The position numbers were made by a program, and so were the translations under genes. Shown here piece after piece: positions 25,905 to 36,437 of a DNA stretch of 64,000 bases. The notes beneath the pieces were generated by a model that did no database searches, had not been told where the DNA came from, and saw only the letters and a list, made by a program, of their open reading frames with translations. Position 1 is the stretch's first letter; the number at the start of each line of letters is the position of its first letter. The stretch spans positions 946,001-1,010,000 of the forward strand of contig JABTUV010000001.1 of assembly GCA_015075175.1 (NCBI GenBank), read 5' to 3'. This DNA is from a bacterium (GTDB lineage Bacteria > Hinthialibacterota > Hinthialibacteria > H5-UNCL2).

Positions 25905-28723
25905 ACACGCTCAAACCCTGGATCGAAGTGGTCTCGCTCCACCCCGACGTAACCTCGGAGCACTTCTCCGAGGACATCTTCGCCCTGGACCTGGGGCCGC
26001 TGGCGGACGGCGATCCGCACGTGCCCGCCGTCTATCGCGACCCGGAGCAATTTTTCCGGGCGTCGTACCTCACCGCCGGCCTGCGTTCGCTCCTGGAGGA
26101 CGTGCTCTCGCGCCTTGCCGGGGGCAGCGGCAGCCGTGTCTTGAAACTGGTCACGCCGTTCGGCGGCGGCAAGTCGCATACGCTTGCGGCCCTGCTTCAC
26201 GCGGGCCGGAGCCGCAAAGCGCTCGACGTGATCCCCGAGGGCAAGACCCTGCCCAAGCCGCCGACCGCGCGATGGGCGGTGTTTGACGGGCAATTCTTCG
26301 ACGCGACTACCGGGCGGACGGTGGACGGCGTGCACATCCAGACGCTCTGGGGCTGGATTGCCTGGTCCCTGGGCGGACGGGAGGCATACGAGCTGGTCCG
26401 CGCCCAGGACGAAGCGCGGGTTGCGACCGGCGGCGACGTGATCCTCGCACTGCTCAAGAAGGGGCCAAACCTGATTCTCCTCGACGAGATGCTCCAGTAC
26501 CTCATCAGCGCGGGCGGCATCAAGATTCACGATACGACCTTACGCGACGAGACCATGACCTTTCTCCAGCGGCTCACCGTCACCGTGACCAACACGGACA
26601 ACACGGCGCTGGTGTTCTCGCTCCAGTCCAGCAAGCGCGAGTCGCTGGAGTACAGCAATCTGCTTCAGACTGTGGACCACCTGGCGTCGCGCAAGGATCA
26701 GCGGCGCGAGCCGGTCGAAAAGGACGAAGTGCTCGCGGTGATCCAGCGGCGGCTCTTGGCGAAGCTCCCGACAGCTGACGAGGCCACGCCGGCGGCGACG
26801 GCCTACCAGGAGATCGTGACCCAGATGCGCCGCGCCTACTCACGCAGCGGCGCGGAATCGCTGGAGGCCGAGGCGGATGGGATCGCCTTGCGGGACCGCA
26901 TCCGAGCGGCGTATCCCTTCCATCCCGCGCTGATCGACATCATGCGGGAGCGCTGGGCGGCGATCCCGGACTTCCAGCGTACCCGCGGGGCGCTGCGCTT
27001 CCTGGCCGCCTGCCTGCGCGCGACGCAACGTATGAACAAAAGCCGGGCGCTGCTCGGCCCGGGCGACGTTCCCATGCAGGACAATGAAGTGCGGCAAGCG
27101 TTTTTCAAGGAGGTCGGCCAGCAAGCGGACTTCCAGGCCGTCCTTGAACACGACCTCATTGGAGCCAATGCGCGGGCGCGACGCATTGATGACCGCCGCG
27201 CCAGAATATCCGGCCGAGGGCGCCAAGCGGCCGGCCACGCGGCTGGCGACGGCGATTCTCGCGTACTCCTTCGGCGGACTTCAGCGTGAAGGCGTCGGCA
27301 GAGCTGAGCGTATCCCGCCCGGCGTGACGGAGCCGGAGCTGCTCAACGCTTGCGTCGGCCCCGACCTGGACAGTACCACCGCGCTGGCGTGCCTGAAGGA
27401 GCTGAAGGAGCAGTGCCTCTATCTCCACTTCGACGGCGCGCGCTACTGCTTCAAAAAGGACCCCAATGTCACCTTGCTGGTGGAACAGGAAGCCGACATG
27501 GTGGCACGCGACGAGCGCACGGTTCGGCAGAAAATCCAGGAGATGCTGGAGGAGCGCCTGGACGGGGCGCGTGAGGCGATAGTATGGCCCGCGCAAAGCG
27601 GAGACATCACCGACAAGGAGGCGACGTTCTTCATCGCCTACCTGCCGCTGGAGTTCGCAGGCAAATCCAAGGCCATGCGGGAGACCCAGGCGCGCGAGCT
27701 TCTGGAGAAGTGCGGTGAGAAACCGCGCTCCTACCGCAACGGGCTGGCGCTGGCCATCCCCGCCGCCGAACAGGTCGAGATCCTCCGCCGCTCGGTGCGC
27801 TACCTCGTGGCGATTGAACGACTCTCGGGCAAGGCAAAGCAGTTGAACCTGACCGACGAGCAGCGGGGGCAGCTGCGCGAACGCGAGGCGACCGAGCGGG
27901 CGGCGGTGGAGTCTGCCTTCATGCGACTCTACCTGGAAGTCTGGTTCCCGCGAGCGGAAGAGGGCGGGATTGGCATAGACGCTGTTTCGCTTGGGGGCCG
28001 CTCGCTGCAAACAACCTTGGGCGACAAGAAGACGGCGCCCGTGCACAAGCGCGTCATGGAGCTGATTACCGAGGTCCAGAAGCGCGTCCACCGCAGCCTG
28101 ACGCCGGTGAAGCTCGTCGAGGGGTTCAACCTGGGTTGTGGGCCGTCCCCGAGACCTGGGATTGCGACCGCCAGTGTCGTGGAGGGCCTCTACTCGTTCC
28201 TGGGGTATCCGCGTCTGACCTCGCCTTCCGCGGTCGCGGAAACCGTCCGCAAGGGCGTGCAGGAAAAGCGGTTTGGCTACATCTCAGGTCCCATCCCGGA
28301 GTTGGGAGAAGACGGGAAGTACAAGGTCCCCCACACGCGAGTGCGGTTCGGGGTGTCCATGAGCGCGGACGAGGTGGACCTGGACTCCGGCTTTCTGATG
28401 ATCCCCGATGCGATCCCGCAGCCGCCGGCCATCGAAGCCCCACCACAACCGCCGGACGGTGAGACTCCGGCCGAACGGCCGGACACCGAACAGCCCCCGC
28501 AGCCCGAGCCGTCCCAGACTCCACACGGGGGGCAGCAGTGGTGGAATTGTCGTCAAGGTTGACCGCGACCAGCCTACACGGCCTGGAACGCCATCGGCAA
28601 CCTGACTGACATGGCCGGGAGGATCAGCGTGACGGTACGCGGTGAGTCGGAGGAAGGCTCTGACCGCAGCCGGCTGGAGAATGGAGTCCTGAGCCGCTGC
28701 GGGAAGCGGACTTGATCGAGTAG
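25901..28723 (+). pseudogene. DUF499 AAA+-type ATPase of the defence island, frameshifted
   Basis: The protein starts MNTLKPWIEVVSLHPDVTSE. The Walker A motif is TPFGGGKSHTLAAL (about 88-93) and the Walker B-like motif is LILLDEMLQYL. SLQSSKRESLEYSNL and RIRAAYPFHPALIDIMRERW are typical of DUF499. The frame breaks near 27190 and continues from 27200 (KRPATRLATAILAYSFGGLQ) to about 28530. The family's C-terminal segment AWNAIGNLTDMAGRISVTVR appears in a third frame after about 28575, ending EADLIE at 28723. Joined, it is about 935 residues. DUF499 and DUF1156 proteins commonly occur together in defence islands. Confidence 0.8.
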
Positions 28724-29499
28724 GGAGACATGCCGACCTCGACAGTGATAAAGTTGAGGCCCCGTGGAATTGGTAATATGACTCGTAGACGCGCACGTTG
28801 GCCATCGCGGTGTCTTTGGCTATGCCTGCCTGGCGGCCCTTGCTAGCACTGTTGCTAGCGCAATTGCTAGGCAGGTTTGCCAGCAAGGATTAGCGAACCT
28901 ACGATACAAGCTTATATGGATACAAGCACTCAGCAGGTTCTCTCCACGCTACGCGATCCGTCGCACCTGACCCGGATATGCGACGAAAGTGGCGTCGGAA
29001 TGCTACGCGACGAGGGCTCTGGAGCAGGCGCAACTGGGCAATCCTGCAATCCCTCGCGGAAGGTCTCCGCGCGCGCGTAGGCGCGAGCGTGCGCGCGAGA
29101 TCTATGGAGCAGCGATACGCCGTCTAGGGGTAGGGGCGCGTCCAGCAGCACTCGCCTGCCGGCAGGGAACCCTGGGGACACGGAGATACGGCTCAAGGGC
29201 CGTTTGCGCCTGTCCCCAGATTCAGACAGGATTCTCGGCTTCCAAGCCCGTTCTGGCGGCCTGACTCGCATGGTACCGGCGGAGGGCCTCAACCGCCTTT
29301 GGAGGCGCCGAGCGTTTCTTGCCCTCCGCCGCCGGGCGGCGGCCCAATCGGAAGGGCGTAACCGTCCGGTGAAGTACTTCCTGGGGAAGGCAGGGGGCTG
29401 GAGCGGTCGTGGCGCCAGCCGTCATGGAAGCCTGTCAGGTTGAAGATCTGAATCGTTGGCGAAAAGGGAGGCAAAAGAAGTCCTGGCGTCGCGGTCAGC
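28724..29499. other. Region without a recognisable gene
   Basis: No gene is recognised between the DUF499 gene and the IS66 remnant. At 28830-28880 there is a cluster of short repeats around TTGCTAG (CTTGCTAGCACTGTTGCTAGC and beyond) that can form small hairpins. Short open frames here show no family similarity and were not called. Confidence 0.4.
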
Positions 29500-29529
29500 T
29501 GTCGATGGTCACCTGTCGATGGGTTGGGC

Positions 29530-31090
29530 CGGGTGCGCCGCGACGGGAGCCCGTGGCGTCTCCGCGTGCCAATGGTTCGGCAAGAGTTCTTCAATGCGGC
29601 TCTGCAAGTGCTCCGGGATGCGCGCCAGCACGTCCCGCAGGTGGGCGAAGGGTTCCACCCACATATTGCTGGCAACTGGCGATCATGGTGTAGAGGATCG
29701 CCGCCCGCCGCCCACCTTCATCACTGCCTGCGAACAACCAATTTTTCCGTCCAAGCGCCACCTGCCGCAAGGCGCGTTCCGCCGCGTTGTTGTCGATCCC
29801 AGGTCCCCGTCCTCAGGTAGCGCCTGAGCGCCCGCCATTGACCCAGCGCGTAGCCGATGGCCTCGCCCATCGGACTCGCGGCAGCACCACTTGCGCCTGC
29901 TCTTTCAGCCAGGCATGCAAGTCGGAGAGGATCGCCCGCTCTCCTGTCGGCGTAACGCGCAGAGATCCGCAGGGACAGCCCATCTTCACGTCCCCGCTTT
30001 TCCACTTGGTAGAGGCGGCCGATATACGCCAGCGCCACCAGCGCCTGCCCCGGTCGCCGTCCTGCGCCTCATAGAACTTCCGGCGCGCATGCGCCCAGCA
30101 CCCCACTCAACGATCTCCCCGCCTGGTACAACCTCGTCGTAACCCGTATACGCATCCGCCTGCAGGTAGCCCTGGTAGCTATGCAAAACTTCATCGGCCC
30201 GTCCTGTTTTCGGTGGGCGTGAAGTCAAACACCGTATGCTCATGCTCCCCGTCCCCCACGTACACCTGCAGCCGCCCCTGGCGCGTCTTTGCTGGTTCCC
30301 GGCTCTGCACGGGACGGGGTGAGTCGTCCGTGCTGATCTTCCTGCCTTGCAGCACTTCTCGTCGCATCACGTCATACAGCGGCCGGAGCAACTGCGCGCC
30401 GGCCCCGTCGTGAAATCCGAGTATCGCTGCGGTCCTCGCGACAACCGATGCCATACTGTTGCATGATCGCCTCCTGGCGGTGCAAACGGCAGATGGTCGC
30501 AATATTTGCTGACCAACACGTGCGCCGCCAGACCTGACCGCAGACCTTTCAACCGGCTGCGCCGGCATGCACTGACCACCACGTTGCCCTGGCAGCGCTT
30601 GCAGGCATATTTGATCCTGCACGTGCTCGCGCACGATGAAGGAGGCGGGACGTACCCAACTGCCGCGTCACTTCTTCTGCCCATGCGCTCCAGCGGCGCG
30701 CCGCACTCTGGCACTTCGTACATGGCCTCTTGGGCAGCGCATACTCCACTTCGCTCGCGCGGCAGGCTTTCGGGCAGCGGATTACGACTGCCCGCTGCCG
30801 GAAGACTTCGCCGGTTTGTCCTGTTTGATGGCTTCCGCTTGTCGCGGCCTCTGCCTGCGGATTGGTTTCCACCTCTCCGTCGCGCATGGCCTCTGCGAAG
30901 GCGAACAGCAGTTGCCCAGGGGTACCTGCCTGACTTGCGCCTGAACTGGAGCGCTGCAGCGCCAACAGGTGCGAGGAGCCCTCCGATGCGCTGATCCTTC
31001 TCGCGCAGCCTGCGTCAGCAGATCGAGGATCATCTGCTGCAACAGCGCCAGGTCTTGGGGTAGGTTGTTCAGATCGAATCGCATGGTCAT
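29530..31090 (-). pseudogene. IS66 transposase TnpC, multiply frameshifted
   Basis: The N-terminal part is at 31090 (MTMRFDLNNLPQDLALLQQM). The middle shows the YVGDGEHEHTVFDFTPTENR and GCWAHARRKFYEA stretches that are diagnostic of IS66 TnpC. The C-terminus near 29700 shows NWLF-GSDEGGRRAAILYTMI. These pieces lie in several frames, so the DDE transposase is dead. Confidence 0.8.
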
Positions 31091-31204
31091 TTACAAAACG
31101 CACGAGCGGGAAAAGTCCGCAAAAGCTCTGCTGCGATGATTTTTTTTGCCGTGACGGCGATGCGTGATTGCGGCGTGCGGTTACGGTTGAATCATGCGCA
31201 GGCG

Positions 31205-31558
31205 ATGACGGAGATTGAGGGACCGAAGCGGGCGGCGTACTGCGTGTTGCAATTAGATTCCTTCCAAGAGCAGCGCGCCGCCTGGCGGCGTCGAGCCCGC
31301 ACGGAGGCGGTCGCGCCGGGGAAATGGAAGCCGGCCCTTCGATGCGCTTGTACCAGAGGCAGAAGCCGGAGCGATCCCAGTAGAGGATTTTGACGCGGTC
31401 CGCGCGCTTGTTGCCAAACACGAAGAGGTGGCTGCTGGAGAGGGGATCCTGTTGCAGCACGTCACGCGCCAGAGCGGCTTCAGACCGTCGAAGCCGCGCC
31501 GCATGTCGGTCGGCGCGGTGCACAGATAGATGCGCACGCTGGGCGGCAGACTCAACAT
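31205..31558 (-). pseudogene. IS66 accessory protein TnpB, frameshifted
   Basis: The start MLSLPPSVRIYLCTAPTDMR and the segment MRRGFDGL are the IS66 Orf2 (TnpB) signature. After about 40 residues the frame changes. The expected continuation (ADRVKILYWDRSGFCLWYKR) is present in a different frame at about 31330-31420. The role of TnpB in IS66 transposition is accessory and not well defined. Confidence 0.8.
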
Positions 31559-32160
31559 GGGGACGCCTCAAGACGGCGATCAGTTTCTGCAAGAGGGCGG
31601 CGGCGTCCCCGTGAATGCGGATACAGCGCCCTGAGGCGAGCACGACCTCCAGAGCGGCGGGGGGCCGACCACCGAGGCATGGGGCCGCGGAGAACGAAGG
31701 GCCAATCAACTGCACCGGGATGAAGGGTTTTTGTCTGTGTGCCTTGCAGGCAGGGCGGGTAGGACGCGCCCTCCCGCCTCGCCTCTCGTTCCGCTTTCCG
31801 ACTTGGTCCTCGCGCTTGAAATCGCCGCGGCGGACGGCGCGGCCTCTGTGCTGCTGCCAGGCTGCGCGGCCAGCCGTGCGCCGGCGTGCTTGCGCGCGCA
31901 GCACTGGTTGGGATGGGATGCGGTGGCTCGTTCGCGGTCGCGACGCGCCAATTCACACCGCCACCAACACAAGGACACCAGGGAAACCTTCTGTTGCTCG
32001 CAGAACTCCCGTTGCGTCAGCCGCTGGCTTCCCGGACGGCTGACGGCTGCCGCCAGCGCGCTTCACGCCCTCCTCTTCCACGCCTGGCCTTCTGCCGGCT
32101 CGCCGGTGGCCGGGTTCTGCGTTCTGCCTGCTCGTGCCATGGGTTTCACCCATGGCGCCC
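31559..32160 (-). pseudogene. IS66 accessory protein TnpA, decayed
   Basis: A segment at about 31980-32040 reads RLTQREFCEQQ in the minus direction, as in IS66 TnpA (Orf1). The remainder is scattered over frames. It is placed upstream of tnpB as expected for this family. Confidence 0.5.
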
Positions 32161-34011
32161 ATCCTGATCCACCCTCCTCAGCTTGAGAAGATGCACTTCA
32201 CCGGACGGTTACGGTTGTCGAGCTTGCGATTGCTATCAACGACGCATCCGACGTCGAGAGTTACCGCATTCAACTCGATTGGGACGACGCTGTACTGGAG
32301 TACGTGGCCGATAGCGCCACCCCCGAGGGTACTCTCGCGGCGCTCGGGTCGCTCTCCAGCGGAGCCCTATCCTCCGGGCCGGCAAGAGAACTCTATCACG
32401 CGGGAGATGAGGTCGACAACTCCGCCCTGGTGGCGGCATCATAACCCCGGAGGACTAACATTCCCCGTGGTAAACAAAATGGGGGCTGGACACTCAAGTC
32501 AAGGAAGCCTGTTACGGCTGCAACTGCGAATCAAGAGCGGAGTTACCCCAGGGGCGAGCTCGATCCTGGCCTTGACCGTCGAACTTAACGATGGTGCGAT
32601 ACCTGTCCAGGTCCAGAATGGTTCCGTGGCGGTAGGGTCCGGTCCAACGCCGACCTTCACAACCACGCCCACGCCGACGCCGACTCCAACCACGTCAATC
32701 AGCCCAACTTTCACGGGGACTCCGACGCCGACACTGCCACCGGGGCAAAGATCGATCAGTGCGCCTCTCTTGCAGGGACAACCGGGACAGATTCTTGACG
32801 TTGCGATCAATGTCAATGACGCGTCTGACGTTGAGAGTTACCGAATCCAGCTTGACTGGAACGGGGCAGTCTTGGAATACGTAGTCAATAGCGCCACCGT
32901 GACCGGGACGCTTGCGGCTGGTTTCACGCTCACGCCGAACCTTGCTACGCCGTCGCGTCTCATTGCGGTAGGGCGCGCCGGAACGGGGATGTCGCTGCCT
33001 CCAGCCAGTGGGAGTTTGTTGCATCTGCAGCTTAAGATCAGGGACAGTGCTGCGCCTGGCAGTAACTCTCCCTTGGCGTTGACTGTTGAACTCAATGACG
33101 GCGCGATCATGGCTCAGACTCAGAACGGGCAGGTGTCAGTCGGGGGTACCCCGGTTGTTGCCTTCTTCGTCTTGGACGACTACGGCGCGGTCCATACCGG
33201 CGGGGCCGCGAATCAGGTTCCGCTGACCGGCGACCCGTATTTCGGCTGGGACATCGCGCGGGGGTTGGAACTTGTGTTTGGTTCGCCAACTACCAACGAG
33301 GCCAAGACCGGCGTGTTGCTCGTGGATGGCTTCGGCGCGCTCCACACCTACAGCTGCAGGCGGCCGCCGCAGTCGTTCTACTTCGATCCGGTGCCGGGCG
33401 AGATCGCCGCCGACGTTGTTGTCTTCCAGGGACCTTCGCCGACCGGCCTCGGGGCAGCCGACGAGATCGGCGTCTTCGTGCTCGACCGGACCGGCAAGTT
33501 GTGGCCCGCCGGCATCGCGTCCTGGGACGTGGCCGCGCAGGGATCGATTACCCCTGCGCTCAACGGAAACACCATCCGCGCCGTCGACCTCACGCTCGCC
33601 GACAACTCCGGCACGCGCGGCTGGATTCTGGACAACATGGGCAAGGCGTATCCCTTCGGCGGCGCGGTCAATCCCAACTTCCAGCTTTCCACTCAAGACA
33701 ACTGGGTGGACTTCGAGCCGGTCGAAGGGCAGTTCGTCCGCATGGATGCATCCGGCAACCTGACGTGGAGCGGCACGCCGGTGGACGGCTGGGACCTGCC
33801 CATGGTGGATGGCGGACTGGCCATCGACTTGGAGGTTGAGCCCGGGCTAGGCCTGATCATGATCGACCGCTTTGGCGCGATCTACACATCGGGCAATGCG
33901 GTGAAGCCGGCGGCGGGCGAAGGTCCGCCGTACTTCGGCTTCGAGGCCGCGCGCTCCCTGGAGATCGGCCCGCCGCTTGGGGCCAACGTCAACAACCCGA
34001 CGGGGCAGTAG
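32134..34011 (+). CDS. Cohesin-type domain protein with C-terminal propeller-like repeats; 5' end damaged
   Basis: Two related cohesin-type beta domains are visible. The first (about 32209-32640; SDVESYRIQLDWDDAVLEYV) starts in another frame and joins this one after about 32440. The second is clean (about 32760-33130; DVAINVNDASDVESYRIQLD). A Thr-Pro linker (about 32640-32730) separates them. From 33150 on come about six repeats built on hydrophobic-D-x-x-G-x-h (FFVLDDYGAVHTGG, LLVDGFGALHTYS, VFVLDRTGKLWPAG, WILDNMGKAYPFGG, LIMIDRFGAIYTSG), suggesting a six-bladed propeller. No signal peptide remains; the start was probably lost to the adjoining IS66 element. A close paralogue lies at 55793-58432. 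Cell-surface attachment is inferred. Confidence 0.7.
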   Translation: MPWVSPMAPILIHPPQLEKMHFTGRLRLSSLRLLSTTHPTSRVTAFNSIGTTLYWSTWPIAPPPRVLSRRSGRSPAEPYPPGRQENSITREMRSTTPPWWRHHNPGGLTFPVVNKMGAGHSSQGSLLRLQLRIKSGVTPGASSILALTVELNDGAIPVQVQNGSVAVGSGPTPTFTTTPTPTPTPTTSISPTFTGTPTPTLPPGQRSISAPLLQGQPGQILDVAINVNDASDVESYRIQLDWNGAVLEYVVNSATVTGTLAAGFTLTPNLATPSRLIAVGRAGTGMSLPPASGSLLHLQLKIRDSAAPGSNSPLALTVELNDGAIMAQTQNGQVSVGGTPVVAFFVLDDYGAVHTGGAANQVPLTGDPYFGWDIARGLELVFGSPTTNEAKTGVLLVDGFGALHTYSCRRPPQSFYFDPVPGEIAADVVVFQGPSPTGLGAADEIGVFVLDRTGKLWPAGIASWDVAAQGSITPALNGNTIRAVDLTLADNSGTRGWILDNMGKAYPFGGAVNPNFQLSTQDNWVDFEPVEGQFVRMDASGNLTWSGTPVDGWDLPMVDGGLAIDLEVEPGLGLIMIDRFGAIYTSGNAVKPAAGEGPPYFGFEAARSLEIGPPLGANVNNPTGQ

Positions 34012-34033
34012 GGCAGACTCTGAAAACAACCGC

Positions 34034-34070
34034 AATGGGGGCAGGTGCGCACAAACCGCCTGCCCCCCTT
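34034..34070 (+). terminator. Stem-loop after the cohesin/propeller gene
   Basis: A 9-bp GC stem (GGGGGCAGG at 34037-34045, CCTGCCCCC at 34059-34067) with a 13-base loop lies 26 bases after the stop codon. Only two Ts follow, so it is a hairpin terminator of the weak type or an mRNA 3'-end stabiliser. Confidence 0.55.
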
Positions 34071-34367
34071 GAGGTTCTGAAGTTTCCGACGATATCTCCG
34101 GTGGCCTTCACACGTCAAACATCATCATGCGTTCAACTTTTGCAGACGGCCGCGAAGCGCCGGCGAGCGGTTTTCTCGCGCACCTCGGGATCGGGAATCG
34201 ATCCCCCTTCCCGAAGAGCCGCCGATGGGGCTGGTCCTCCGTTCCGCGCGGATTGGCTACGCTCATCCACGCTCCACTGCGGCCCAGCCCCATCGGTCCC
34301 CGGGACCCCGGCCGCCTGCCTCCGTCGTTCATCCTTCATCATCAAACCCCTCCCCGCCCTTCCACAC
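34071..34367. other. Noncoding stretch before the ISNCY element
   Basis: No gene is recognised. A GC-rich stretch without clear signals leads up to the left inverted repeat of the insertion sequence. Confidence 0.4.
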
Positions 34368-36084
34368 TAATTAGTTTCTGTTGCGGAAAGGGCTTTTGGC
34401 ACGGAAATGTGGAGCGCGGCGAACGGTTGACGCTTCGAGCATCGCTCGCAGAGACGGCGAAGGCCTGTCAGAGTAACATTTCGTACTGAGATCACAGCTG
34501 CATGCCCGATTTCGGGCAGACTCCTTCCCTCAACATTTCCGCAGTCCTTTTTCAGCCCGCCCTGGCGCCGGCGCAACCGCTACAGTCGCGTCAGCAGCAC
34601 CAGGTTGTGGCACAGCACCGCGCAGCCCACGCTGGCGGCGAAGTTCTTAAATCCCTTAAAAAGGCACCGATTCAGCTTGTAGGCCCGTTTTAACACTGAG
34701 ATCGAGCCCTCCGACCCCGCCCGGAATCGCTGTCCCGCCTTGAATCCCTCGCTCCTCTCCCGTGCCGTCTCCTCCTTGGTGCGGCGCCCCAGTTTGGCGA
34801 TCGAGACGGTCTTGATTTCCTCCCGCAGGCTCGCCAACTGCCCCGCGCTCCGGTAGAACCCCTTGTCCGCCGCCAGCACCTCCGGCAGACTCCCAAACAG
34901 GTTGCGGTGCGACTCCAGCGCCGGCGTCAAGAGCTCCCTGTCGTCCAGGTTCCTCTCCAGCACCTGGTAGTGTGTGATGAACTTCTCCCCGCTCTGCGAC
35001 AGCAGCACCTTGTGCCCGAACTCGATCGGTTTCCTGGCTTTGCCCCGCATCAACAACTCGGTGTGCGGCTCGAACAGGCTGAACACCTTCTCGTCGTTGG
35101 GGACCTGCTCCCCCAACAGCACCCGCCGCTCGGCTTGGTCGATGATCCGCTCCACCGTCGGCAGGTAGGTTTGTAACTCCTCGCAGGTCGCTTCCGCCAG
35201 AATCAGCGCCCCCGTGTCCCCTGCACGCCAGCCCGTGTTGGCCAGCAGTTCGACGACTTCGCGCCCGATGCCCGCGACCCAGCGCACGCGTTCAATCAGC
35301 ACGCGGTAGCGCGCCTTGACCCGCCGCTGGGTGGAGCGGCTGGTACTCTTGCCGTTGCGGGCCAGGAAGGTGTAGAGCCGCTTGGCCTTGCGCGTGTGGT
35401 AGCGATGCGCCAGCCCCAAGCCCGGCAGTCCCTTTTGCGCCCGCTTCAGGACTCTCGCCAGCACCCGGTAACTGTCCCACAAGAGCGAGGCGTCGGTCGG
35501 GAAGTGGATGTTGGTCTCGTAGGCGGTCGAGTCCATGCGCAACTTCCCTCCGCTGATCTTCTCCTGGTTCACCGCGAACTCGGCCAGCGCCTGGTTCATG
35601 GCCTCCAGCGTCCGGGCCGAGAGCGTGCCCATCGCCTTGCAGAGGAAGGTGTAGTCCATCATCGGGCGCGTCCCCAGCCCGACGAAGCCGCGCAGAAACT
35701 CGCTGGTATCGATGCGACTCACTGCCGCCCGGTAGGGCAGCTGCTCGACAAACATCACCACCAGCGCCCGCAAAATCTCCTCGCAACTGTAGGCTGCGCG
35801 GCGTCCCCGCCGGGAGGTGGACAACTTGCCCGCCCAGTCGCGGTGCGCCAGGCGCAGCAACTCCGGGTTGGCGGCCAACAGCGTGGCGATCCGCTCGTAC
35901 TTCTCCTGGTACTGCCGGACCACCTTTAAAGTTGACTTCCCGCCCCAGTTGAAGTACTGTTGCAGTGTGCTTTTCAAGCGCATGGCCTGCTCCTTTTCGG
36001 GGTTTTGGTCTCACAACATTTACCCTACAGGAGCAGGCCTTACTTTTGAATTCGATTCTGCTTTTCCGCAACAGGAACTAATTA
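34368..36084 (-). mobile_element. ISNCY-type insertion sequence with intact ends and transposase
   Basis: The left end (TAATTAGTTTCTGTTGCGG from 34368) and right end (minus strand TAATTAGTTCCTGTTGCGG from 36084) form an inverted repeat of about 23 bp with one mismatch in the outer 19. The element is about 1.7 kb with one transposase gene. No obvious flanking target duplication was seen. It looks recently active, in contrast to the other elements in the window. Confidence 0.85.
34580..35983 (-). CDS. ISNCY/ISDol1-type transposase
   Basis: The intact 467-residue transposase starts MRLKSTLQQYFNWGGKSTLK. It shows SCEEILRALVVMFVEQLPYR, KLRMDSTAYETNIHFPTDAS (first catalytic aspartate region) and LPEVLAADKGFYRSAGQLAS, and it ends FAASVGCAVLCHNLVLLTRL. 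The pattern fits the ISNCY transposases of the ISDol1 kind. Intact coding plus clean inverted repeats suggests a functional copy. A 189-base noncoding stretch follows the stop before the left inverted repeat. Confidence 0.85.
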   Translation of the reverse strand: MRLKSTLQQYFNWGGKSTLKVVRQYQEKYERIATLLAANPELLRLAHRDWAGKLSTSRRGRRAAYSCEEILRALVVMFVEQLPYRAAVSRIDTSEFLRGFVGLGTRPMMDYTFLCKAMGTLSARTLEAMNQALAEFAVNQEKISGGKLRMDSTAYETNIHFPTDASLLWDSYRVLARVLKRAQKGLPGLGLAHRYHTRKAKRLYTFLARNGKSTSRSTQRRVKARYRVLIERVRWVAGIGREVVELLANTGWRAGDTGALILAEATCEELQTYLPTVERIIDQAERRVLLGEQVPNDEKVFSLFEPHTELLMRGKARKPIEFGHKVLLSQSGEKFITHYQVLERNLDDRELLTPALESHRNLFGSLPEVLAADKGFYRSAGQLASLREEIKTVSIAKLGRRTKEETARERSEGFKAGQRFRAGSEGSISVLKRAYKLNRCLFKGFKNFAASVGCAVLCHNLVLLTRL

Positions 36085-36251
36085 CCGGCAGGGAACTGTC
36101 TCATCCACGTTGGCACAGAGGGAGTGCAACCCAAAAGGTCAAACCTCCCGGACGCACCAGCGGCGTTGGTAAAAGCCGTTGACGCTACTTGCGTGGAACA
36201 CGAACAGGACCGGAACGGCAGTGCTTACCGGACTTGTTTCCGTAGGTCCAA

Positions 36252-36338
36252 GTGCCGTGGGAGGGAAGCGAACCCTCACTCCCTTGCGGGAACCGGATTC
36301 TGCTTCCGGCGCGTTCCTCAGTTTCACTACGCAGGCAC
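36252..36338 (-). pseudogene. Decayed tRNA-Leu copy
   Basis: These 87 bases align end to end with the intact tRNA-Leu at 43509-43595, including an identical block of about 31 bases (CGAACCCTCACTCCCTTGCG and on, variable arm and T-stem side). The acceptor stem is mismatched at pairs 6 and 7, the anticodon loop reads AGCAGAA without U33, and the T-loop A58 is replaced by C. It is therefore not a working tRNA. The nominal anticodon is CAG. Confidence 0.8.
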
Positions 36339-36388
36339 GACAGCTGGACCCATACGGTGATCCAAAGAAGGTTGTGAACCAGCATTCG

Positions 36389-36436
36389 TGGCATGGGCAT
36401 CTTGCCCATGCGCACGGGCAGGATGCCCGTGCCACG
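36389..36436. repeat. REP-like double palindrome downstream of the first GH172 gene
   Basis: There are two adjacent hairpins, CATGGGCATCTTGCCCATG (36392-36410) and CACGGGCAGGATGCCCGTG (36413-36431), framed by GTGGC and GCCAC. They lie immediately after the stop codon of the minus-strand GH172 gene and may act as a transcription end or mRNA stabiliser. Confidence 0.7.
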
Positions 36437-36437
36437 G

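Larger units (their letters stand above)
29500..32160 (-). mobile_element. IS66-family element, decayed
   Basis: The order tnpA, tnpB, tnpC on the minus strand, with tnpC last, is that of IS66-family elements. All three genes carry frameshifts. The terminal inverted repeats were not located. The right end lies close to the broken start of the cohesin protein at about 32.2 kb and may have truncated it. Confidence 0.75.
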
